DNA from: Escarpia spicata
Lineage: Eukaryota; Annelida; Polychaeta; Sabellida; Siboglinidae
Direction of reading: 5' to 3'
Assembly: GCA_963995525.1 (NCBI GenBank)
Contig: OZ023216.1
Span: forward strand, 34,271,774 to 34,335,773
Length of the DNA stretch: 64,000 nucleotides
Under the pieces are notes generated by a model. That model saw only the letters and a list, made by a program, of their open reading frames with translations, was not told where the DNA came from and searched no databases. Below, one piece after another: positions 55,791 through 64,000 of this stretch (the stretch's first letter is position 1; every line of letters starts with the position of its first letter). The position numbers and the translations under genes are program-made.

Positions 55791-56590
55791 GTCGATTCTT
55801 ACGAAATCTGGACTCATTTGTCTTATTTCATAAAATGTTATGAATAATTGATGTGCAATCCCAGTCAAATTTTGCTGAGACCATCTTTCTCCCCAAAAAA
55901 CATGAAAATGGTCAGAAAATGCGATACCACTCGAAAGCCGTTTAATGGAAAATAAGTCAGTCACATATGTACATTAGTGATACATATTTAACACACATAT
56001 TGTATTTAGGTTAGTTTACACGTGATCAGAAAGAAATGTCCCCATTACAAACCACTGGATGCGATACACATACTTAATTTGCTAATTGATATCTGCGAAT
56101 GCGATACCATGCGAAACGCAGTTTATCTCGACGCACTAATGCCACCTAACAATAAAACCCCGAGCTTCAGATCGATACATCTGTGCAAGACCATTACAAC
56201 TGTGACATCACTGGGATTTAAATATAATATTACTATTTTTAAAGACATCATTCGTGAAACAATTTTGAGAAATTATTAACAAGGTGTGCTGTAGATATCG
56301 CATGATAATGAATTTGACAATGTTGCGTATAATTTATTGTGGAAATTGATGTTAAACGAGTACGCTTGATTGGTTATAACTTAGCGCATGTTCATGTTGT
56401 GTTGCGTTGAATAAGCCAATCTTAACTATGCGTTTTGCATGTAAATGTTGGATATGTATTTTGCGTAATATTCCTTCTGTAGGCATTTGTTAACATAGTT
56501 TAAGCAGTAAAGTGTAATAGCATAATGTGGATAACACAATACTATGCTTTGGAAACGTAGTTTTGACTAAAACAACATATGAAGTTAAAT
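55141..56590. other. No gene recognised; (TA)n at 55742-55786
   Basis: Contains a (TA) run and, right after it, ATGGTCGATTCTTACGAAAT, a diverged match to the foldback motif of 60846-61089. Open frames show no domain. Confidence 0.5.
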
Positions 56591-57420
56591 AAACAAATTT
56601 CTTAATTCACAACTATATAAATTCGACTCACTTCGACATTTCGACCGCCCTCGGCGGCCTTCTTCAGGGACTGATCTTCCTCTATTCGCCAGATGGCGTG
56701 GCTAGCACGCTGTCCCACACGTGATTCAATGGGTAGCCCCCCTCATCTCTATTCATTGTAGATGTAGTCTTTCTGATTCAAGCGCCTCCTTGATCCATCG
56801 CGTCCCTCTGTCTGTCCATCTATCAACTACTCGTGCACCTTCCTAGTCGATGACACAGTTTTGTCTGTCCGCATGGTCAGTTATAGCCGACCTGTGTTCA
56901 ATGTTTGTTGAGTCTTTCCTTTTTCCTCGAGTGAAACGTCTGCTTATCACGGTTTCGACTTCCTTCATATGTTCTTCTAGTCTCGTGCCAAGTGTTCTTC
57001 CCGTTTCCCCAATGTATGTCTTGTTGCAGGTCTTACACGGGATTTGGTATACACAGTCGGTCTTCTTTCTGTCTTCCACTTTGTCTTTTGGGTGTACTAA
57101 TATATTTCTGAGATTTTGGTGTGGTCTGACAGTGGATGCTATATCATGATGTTTTAGTATGTGTTGTACCGGTTCTGTCATTCCTTGGACATACTGGTGA
57201 GGTAACCATGCCTATGGACTTGTCTGTGTTATTCTTGTCCTTGATCTTTCTCCTCTGGTTTTGTTGTTGTTCCTTCATTTTCCTTATGGTCCAACTTGGG
57301 TACCCACTCAGATGTAGCGCCTTCGTGATGTGCTCCTCCTTATGTCTGTCCTCTGGCTCCGTTACGATGTTACTGCATCTGTCTAGCAATGTTTTGATGA
57401 CACCCATTTTCTGATGTAGC
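56591..57420 (-). pseudogene. Penelope-like element, GIY-YIG endonuclease fragment
   Basis: Minus strand: MGVIKTLLDRCSNIV and LSGYPSWTIRKMK (57407-57200), a shift near 57180, then HQNLRNILVHPKDKVEDRKK, CVYQIPCKTCNKTYIGETGR (57070-57010) and RSAITDHADRQNCVIDW to about 56840. The remainder is broken. It belongs to a different subfamily from the element at 33459. No reverse transcriptase palm is left. Confidence 0.9.
56639..56667 (-). ncRNA. Degenerate hammerhead-like fold at the Penelope-like 3' end
   Basis: On the minus strand CTGAAGA (56667-56661) is followed by a 7 bp stem, GGCCGCC with GGCGGTC, closed by GAG, and by GAAA (56642-56639). The T of CTGATGA is replaced by A, which should abolish or weaken cleavage. 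Confidence 0.5.
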
Positions 57421-58715
57421 GGTTGATGTGAACTAAAGCTGTTACTTCATTGTGTCTTTATATTTAACACGATAGTGAGTTTAGCTATTATGATTTTGTT
57501 GTTGGGCATATACTAAACATTAAGATGTATTTTTCGTAAGACATGATGTACTGACCTTCTCATTAATGCATGTCACCATAAATTGTAGATTTATAGCAGC
57601 ATGTGTTGTCAGTGCATTTTCTTTTATGCAGGGTATCAATTATTTCACAAACAACGTGTTCCTGCTTTGAATTTTGTTTATAACGTCAATTTTCACCAAC
57701 GATGAGTATTGACGTACAATAGCATTGAAAACACACCAAGATCGTGAATCTCGTCGATATGAGCTCTACAGTGGATTTGTTGTAACACGAATACACTGAA
57801 CATTCAAGGCAGTGGCTGGAAGCGGGCGATAGAAAAGGCCGTGGGAAAGTTTGTGCCGTGCTATAAAGAGTTAGCGGAAACTGCGGTGAAGAAAGGAGTC
57901 GTATTGTGGAACAAAAACGGTCACGTGCAGCCTCCATCTCAGTCAAAGCCAGTCGTGGCATCTTCAATTCATGGAACACCACTACACTTCAACAGTCTCA
58001 CGACCGCTCACGTTATGGTCCCAAGTTGAGGCCAAATGTACGTGCCAAACATATATGTTTGTCTGGATGTTGCTACGCCAAATACGTTCCAGCATAAATG
58101 TCCGGGCAGGGTATTGGACACCATCTTTGTTAAAGACACCAGCCCGTGATTGGTTCAAATAGAGAAAGCGGGATGAAAAGAATTAAAAAAAATTATACCA
58201 AGCAATACCACAAACCTCTGTAGGCAGAGTGTACGACATTCTAGTCAACGACAAAAAAATATGGATTATGATGATATATTTTAACAATTAGTGTTGTTAT
58301 TCTAGAGGCGCCAATAGTGTTAACTTTATAACGTTTGTAGCACAATTATATGGATAGCATATTGTTGTCATTAAAATGGTCAATCAGAAGTTAATTACAC
58401 GATTACATCAAGGAATTGTACCCATCATGGAATTGTACCAACTCTTCTGCAAGAAATGGATCAACACGAAATGCGATACCAGGCGAAACGCATACGTTTT
58501 TGTAACTTTTGCCAAGACTTAAAGGAAATAAAAATAAGGCATTAGCTAAAATCCTTTTTCCATGTGTACACAAAGTTTAGCATTGTATGTAACATTTGAC
58601 AACATTAAACAAATACAGAAAAATACATTTGTAGTATAAATTCCATTTTAAGCCCGTCTGTAAAGCGATTCCCGCGGAAATTTTTTTTTAATGAGCTAGG
58701 CGATCACGTGGTATC
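57421..58715. other. No gene recognised
   Basis: A short frame at 57841-58029 has no known motif. AT-rich otherwise. Confidence 0.45.
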
Positions 58716-59163
58716 GTGACATCACTTATGACACACACTCGCATCAGGCCGACCCTTTCCATGCATTCAGAGCATGTTTACAAGGATAGCTTTTGGGTCG
58801 AAACAAGCGTCAGGATGAGTTATTGTACAATATTCCGACGTAATACAAACACTAGTCATCATAGAGGAACAAACATTTATCTTACGGTTCCACATTAATC
58901 GAATTTTATTCAAAACAACGAATGCGAATGGGCCTACAAGTCGATTAGGTTTCGCTGAGCTTGGGCTCGTTTTCAGAATAATTATATCGAATGCCATCAA
59001 CGGGAGATAATCTACACCAATAAACATACATAGTAAACATATATGTATCCAGCTACATAAAGTAACGTGTATAATCTCATAATATCACTAGAATATCGAT
59101 ATCTGAAGGAGTTGTACAATTTATCATAACAACTTAAATCAGTCAAAGAGTTTCCGCTGGTCC

Positions 59164-59220
59164 CGCTAGCTCAGTGGGTAGGCGCCCACTGAGCTAGCGC
59201 CGGTTCAATCCTGACAGCAT
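59164..59220 (+). other. tRNA-like block, left arm (deleted form)
   Basis: The A-box-like TAGCTCAGTGGGTA (59167-59180) and B-box GGTTCAATCC (59202-59211) are close together. The internal part is replaced by an inverted copy of the A-box side (CCCACTGAGCTAGCG), making a 15 bp hairpin. Confidence 0.65.
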
Positions 59221-59339
59221 ACAAACCTTTGATTTTCTTTACACTTTTTTTGTTTATGTTTTCACGAAGTAATATAAACAAAATCATTTTATACTATAAT
59301 GCACACAAAAATGTAAAGAAAATCAAAGGTTTGCATGCT

Positions 59340-59415
59340 GTCAGGATTGAACCGGCGTCGCCCGATTGTAAAATAAACGACAAGTAACCAACGGCCTACC
59401 CACTGAGCTAGCGGA
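59340..59415 (-). other. tRNA-like block, right arm (SINE head or tRNA pseudogene)
   Basis: Minus strand: CGCTAGCTCAGTGGGTAG carries the A box (59410-59397) and GGTTCAATCC the B box (59353-59344), at tRNA-like spacing. Acceptor and T stems do not pair well, so it is not a working tRNA. A tRNA-derived SINE promoter is the likely origin. Confidence 0.7.
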
Positions 59416-59857
59416 AGTTCTCTGACTGATTTAAGTTGTTATGATAAATTGTACAACCCCTTCATATATCAATATTCTAGTGATATTATGAGATAATACA
59501 CGTTACTTTATGTAGCTGGATACAATATATGTTTGCTATGTATGTTTATTGGTGTAGATTATCTCCCGTTGGTTGCATTCGATGTAATTATTCTGAAAAC
59601 GAGCCCAAGCTCGGCGAAACCTAGTCGACTTGTAGGCCCATTCGCATTCGTTGTTTTGAATAAAATTCGATTCATGTGGAACCGTAAGATAACTGATTGT
59701 TCCTCTATGATGACTAGAGTTTGTATTACGTCGGAATATTGCACAATAACTCGTTCTGACGCTCGTTTCGACCCGAAAGCTATACTTGTAAACATGCTCT
59801 GAATGCATGGAAAGGGTCGGCCTGATGCGAGTTTGAGGCATAAGTGACGTCACATCT

Positions 59858-60716
59858 CGGCATCCTGAAAAGCGCTCCAAAAATGTGCATATTCGAAAAT
59901 TTCCGGGTGCACAGCATAGAATGTGGAATTTCTAACTCATTGAATTTTTTTGATTTTTTTGGCTTGGTGGACGTGGAAATACATAGCAGGGTGTAACATA
60001 ACATGAATTCAAGCAATAGATGTTTTTATTCCCTTTAATTCAAAATGTTATTGTTGTGGTTTCATTGCTAGTACATCCATCACTTATATTTCTTATCCAG
60101 CTATTCTATGCATGCTGGTGGGACTGTTAAGAACATGTTATGTTAATTGTGTTAAGGTTAAGTCAGAAACTTGTTGTTAAATATGTTTTACCATGTGTTC
60201 CCGTCAAGATAGATATGAAGTATTCTCAATAAGCGATGAAGCTGATATAAATACGTTATTAGCTATTCGACAGGTACCCAATTATAACAAATATAAGCGA
60301 TACCGCAAAACACATTTTCTAAGTTCGCATTCACCATATCATTAATGATCCCACAAAAACAAACTCGATACCATTGGAAAGCCATCTTTTTATATTTCGT
60401 CATAACTAACAACATTATTATCTACACACAACATAAGTAAACTTATACAATTTGACATGGTGTGATGAATGACGTGGAAGGAGCGAAAACAAATATGCTC
60501 AACTTAAGCAACAAGAAAACTATTAAACCGTTCAACGACAGCTGATGAGTGTACAGTACACATGGTGGTTTATGTATTCTATATATCAGAAAACCATACA
60601 AAATACGTAATGTATAATATTATACAGACACGAGATGTTGCAAGACGGACGGTCTATGTGTTTCACGTGGTATCACACGAATTGGACATGTAACTTAAAA
60701 CCCCTAACACTGGCAG
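59858..60716. other. No recognisable gene
   Basis: Unassigned AT-rich sequence. Confidence 0.45.
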
Positions 60717-60971
60717 GAATAACTATGTTGATATATTCCATGTTTTGTCTTCAAATCTATAATATGTCTACTTTATCACATTAAAAATGAAAACGATATA
60801 TGAAACTCGCCAAATCGACAATATATATATATATATATATATATAAATGGCTTCGCGTGAGAATCGACCATAAACAAACAAGTATATTTATATATATATA
60901 CTTGTTTGTTTATGGTCGATTCTCACGAAACCATATATATATATGTATATATATATGTATATATATATATG

Positions 60972-61020
<49 letters not shown>

Positions 61021-61204
61021 ATATATGGTTTCGTGAGAATCGACCATAAACAAACAAGTATATATATATAAGGTCGATTCTCACGAAACCTGGACACATT
61101 GTCGATTTGGTGAGTTTCATATATCGTTTTCATTTTTAATGTGATAAAGTAGACATATTATAGATTTGAAGACAAAACATGGAATATATCAACATAGTTA
61201 TTAT
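60717..61204. repeat. Nested foldback: 106 bp inverted arms around hairpins and (TA)n
   Basis: 60717-60822 is the reverse complement of 61099-61204 with about one mismatch. Inside, a motif with GTGAGAATCGACCATAAAC and CAAACAAGTATA occurs in alternating orientation at 60846-60885, 60897-60932, 61026-61063 and, truncated, at 61071-61089. Confidence 0.93.
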
Positions 61205-61242
<38 letters not shown>

Positions 61243-61254
61243 CATATATGTATA

Positions 61255-61285
<31 letters not shown>

Positions 61286-61319
61286 ATATATATATGTGTG
61301 TATATATATATAATATATG
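61205..61319. repeat. TA/TATG microsatellite
   Basis: Alternating (TA)n with TATG/CATA units, directly after the foldback arm. Confidence 0.95.
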
Positions 61320-62349
61320 TCAAGCATGTGGCGTCCAGTGTAAGAAATGAGTCGACAAGCAGTGCACACCGGGATATATGATGTTTATTTGTCCCAGTTG
61401 AGAATCCGATGAGTACCAGGACATTCACACCATAGGATGAAATATGTCACAGCAATTATGACCTTTGTATTCATTATATTTTTATATTACCTCTCTAATA
61501 TTCGTATAATACGAAAATAGATTTGTTTAAATGGTATTTCCTACATTTATGTTATACGTAACAAATGTGGTGTCAACACGACTCCATAATGTCTTGTGCG
61601 GCGAAAAGCTTACCACTGGGCGACTTGCCCTTTTCTGTGGGCGTATTGCCCCAGCATTGGGGCAATACGCCTACATACGAAATTTAAATGAATGCAATAT
61701 AATTTACAAATGCAGTGTAATCAAACTTTTAATGCAATCTATTTTAACGCAGTGTACCTTGCTCTTTCTGTGTGTCAAATTCTTTTTTATAGAATAAACC
61801 TGCCTTCTCTTTGTTATTCAATTTCTTGCTTAAGCTAGGCGTATTCGAAAAACCCCACCCTACCCCTGTGCAACGCATTGTTTGAAATCCAAGTCAAGTT
61901 TGTTGATGGAATGGGGGATCGCTATGGATAGGCCTAGGGTTATCGGCGGTCTTTACACAGTATCATTTCTGTATGAGTTTATAGGTCCTGTTGCGAAGTG
62001 GCTGAAACGGGCGAATACTGCCATGTCCAGCGCACATGTGAGCTGACAGCTGCCGAGCCACTGCTGGGGGCAGCTACCACCATTGGGGTGACCGCCCCCT
62101 CGCCCCTCTAAATACGCCAATGATAGACAGTGTAGAGACAATCCTGTACAACTGTAATTTAGAAGCAGGCTAGAGCATAGAAGTGTATATCTCCACATTG
62201 TAGTTAAACCAAAGCTGTATGTTCCTATTGGGTAATATATGGCCTATGAAGGTCTTTATACTATCATATATAATATGTTGACGGAACAATGCGGTGCATT
62301 ATTCGACTTGAGATTGCAACCATCCAAAACCCCTTTTGAAGTTCCCAAA
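61320..62349. other. No recognisable gene
   Basis: A short inverted repeat, GGGCGTATTGCCCCA and TGGGGCAATACGCC, lies at 61638-61671. No coding signal. Confidence 0.45.
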
Positions 62350-62645
62350 GAACCTCCAACTGCACTCCCTATAAACCTCCGACTGCACTCCCTAGAGACC
62401 TCCAACTGCACTCCCTAGAGACCTCCAACTGCACTCCCTAGATACCTCCGACTGCACTCCCTAGAGACCTCCGACTGCACTCCCTAGAGACCTCCAACTG
62501 CTCTCCCTAGAGACCTCCGACTGCACTCCCTAGAGACCTCCAACTGCTCTCCCTAGAGACCTCCGACTGCACTCCCTAGAGACCTCCGACTGCACTTCCT
62601 AGAGACCTCCGACTGTACTTCCTAGAGACCTTCGACTGCACCTGT
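62350..62645. repeat. 23 bp minisatellite, about 13 units
   Basis: Unit GACCTCCGACTGCACTCCCTA plus GA, with common variants CAACTG and GCTCTCC. Units remain in register. Confidence 0.95.
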
Positions 62646-62794
62646 TTGAGCTTCCCAAAAGCATCCAACTGCACCACGTTGAGACATGTGTGCGACATAA
62701 GGCAGAACATCAAAGGCCAAAATGTTGCGGCCCCAAGAAAGGATGTGAAGGCCCAATAATCCGAATAGTGAAGCTGTTGCTGTCGTCTTATATT

Positions 62795-63344
62795 TTAAGT
62801 TGCCCCAGTGTCTGAACTGCAAAAATCATACATGTGCAACATGTTTGAATGTGTTTGAGTACATAATGGGCAATGGCCCACTGCATAATGGTCGTCTAGC
62901 TTGTTGTGATAAACGTACATGGGGGACACTTGGCGACTTTTGATATGTTCCTCAATGCTGATATGAGATACGCTGTTCATGAACGGCTTGCCGCAAATGA
63001 CACACGGCCAATCTTCCTCCTCACTGTTGGTGGTGGCGCTTCTTATCTTTGATTTTGTCATTGTGATCATACTTCTGTTGTTAATCCCTCATGACTTCCC
63101 CTGTGGCTTCCCCATTTGGGTTTGCCTTCCCCTTAGCTGACTTTCGATCAACAAGTTTGCTCTTGTAAGGAGACGGAGTCAGCACCGCGGCTATTGCGGC
63201 AACACGTGATCTCGGGCGTGGACGGGAAAGTTTTGCATGATCTGTTTTGGCGAGTGTTTCTCTATACGGTAATTTCCAACTGGTGTCGATGACAAAGTTA
63301 TCGATGATCCAACTGTTGGCGGCAAAGTTGTGGACGAAATTCAA
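62795..63344 (-). other. Two adjoining uncharacterised frames with a zinc-finger-like block
   Basis: Minus strand: 63344-63081 (87 codons, basic, no known motif) ends just before 63070-62795 (91 codons). The second has DWPCVICGKPFMNS, a nearby SIEEHIKSRQ and VGHCPLCTQTH, a Cys/His pattern that could bind zinc. The family is not recognised. It could be a host exon, a transposon remnant or chance. Confidence 0.25.
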
Positions 63345-63401
63345 CAGTCTGTGACAAGGCTGTTAATTAATGCTTCGGCGGCAATAGTCCGGGTGTTGAC
63401 C

Positions 63402-64000
63402 AGTGAAGCGTGCATTAGGGTCTGCACGATGTTTTTTGCATTTTTTTGATGTTCAAACATTCAAAGTCAATAATCCGACGGATGCCACCTTGGCATCCTT
63501 GAGCATTTTTGCATAAACTCATTAATATGCAAATTAGTCATCGCCTTTAAAAGATATACTACTTTTCTTAATATCTCGAATTGTAAACATCCAAGCAATC
63601 AAAATGATGTGTCCAAACGCATGTTTTCAGGGTATTTGGGTATGATTACGTCAGTGAACAAATTATAGTATGCATATTTGTCGCGTGAATATACAAATTA
63701 ACTCTGATCAGTATAACTTCATGATATTCGTTTATATCTCCTCAATAGGCGAGCGATAGGCACTACTTAAAAGACCGACTTAAATGCCCCCCTCCCCATA
63801 CAAACACCCAAATTGTATACCATTTGAAAACCCTAGATATCACCATCACAACGAGGCCTATCGCAGAACTAGGGTGGCTACAAGACCAAAAAAAACAAAG
63901 TCACCGTCAAATGATAATATTTCGAAATTGTCCGCTTCCGTAAACGTATTATAATTACAATGGTTGCATATCTCCTTAAAGCTTATTGTCTCCCGGTCAA
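63402..64000 (+). repeat. Unclassified dispersed repeat family, copy 3
   Basis: Begins GCGTGCATTAGGGTCTGCAC and matches 23881-24770 over most of its length, and 29240-29700 in inverse. It runs off the window. Confidence 0.87.

Larger units (their letters stand above)
58716..59857. repeat. Large palindrome (foldback) with tRNA-like core
   Basis: The left arm (58716-59248) and right arm (59308-59857) are inverted copies with about 10 percent differences, separated by roughly 60 bases. Each arm has a tRNA-like block near the centre and a matching open frame farther out. It may be a foldback element or a head-to-head pair of one SINE-bearing element. Confidence 0.93.

Noticed and set aside
59164..59220. 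Functional tRNA gene
   Set aside because: A and B boxes are present, but stems do not pair and the anticodon region is missing, so a tRNA-derived repeat is the better call.

Overview
This is a repeat-dense stretch of an animal nuclear genome, most likely a marine invertebrate. That guess rests on the mix of transposon families: a Polinton/Maverick DNA transposon, two Penelope-like elements, several CR1/L2-type and RTE-type LINEs, two Ty3/Gypsy LTR elements and Harbinger- and hAT-like fragments, with long TA/TG microsatellites. I recognise no host protein gene, and the species cannot be fixed from the sequence alone. Almost every coding stretch belongs to a mobile element, and most are broken by frameshifts, stops or deletions.

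Layout: 1-397 is a LINE 3' fragment. Segment 398-5825 is a duplicate of 17795-19545; the first copy carries a 3.5 kb CR1-type LINE (1274-4799) whose empty site survives in the second. Harbinger-type debris with clustered palindromes lies at 5887-6300 and, inverted, at 16138-16850. A minus-strand Polinton occupies about 7260-13660, with its genes at 7590-13636: packaging ATPase, two small conserved proteins, integrase, penton-like and core-like proteins, major capsid protein and protease. It has no DNA polymerase B gene. An RTE-type LINE abuts its right side. A hAT-like non-autonomous element sits inside a TA microsatellite (19653-20911), followed by an L2-type LINE (minus), an RTE-type LINE (minus) and another L2-type LINE (plus).

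At 31153-35710 a compact Ty3/Gypsy element with 165-170 bp LTRs is interrupted by a Penelope-like element with a clear 14 bp target duplication. Both ends of the Penelope-like element carry candidate hammerhead ribozymes. From 36.6 to 40.6 kb come MITE-like units and several tandem arrays. A second Ty3/Gypsy element (40950-49450) is split in its gag region by a 5 kb LINE whose ORF2 contains a roughly 32-copy, 30 bp minisatellite that reads as a cysteine-rich decapeptide, plus a 1116 bp tandem duplication with no difference found. An RTE-type LINE follows (49525-51395).

The last 13 kb holds a 24 bp repeat family shared with 39.5 kb, a degraded Penelope-like fragment with a second, degenerate hammerhead-like fold, a palindrome with about 540 bp arms centred on tRNA-like sequences (58716-59857), a nested foldback with 106 bp arms (60717-61204), a 23 bp minisatellite and the third copy of an unclassified repeat family. 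The window is best read as layered transposon insertions whose nesting gives a relative order of events.
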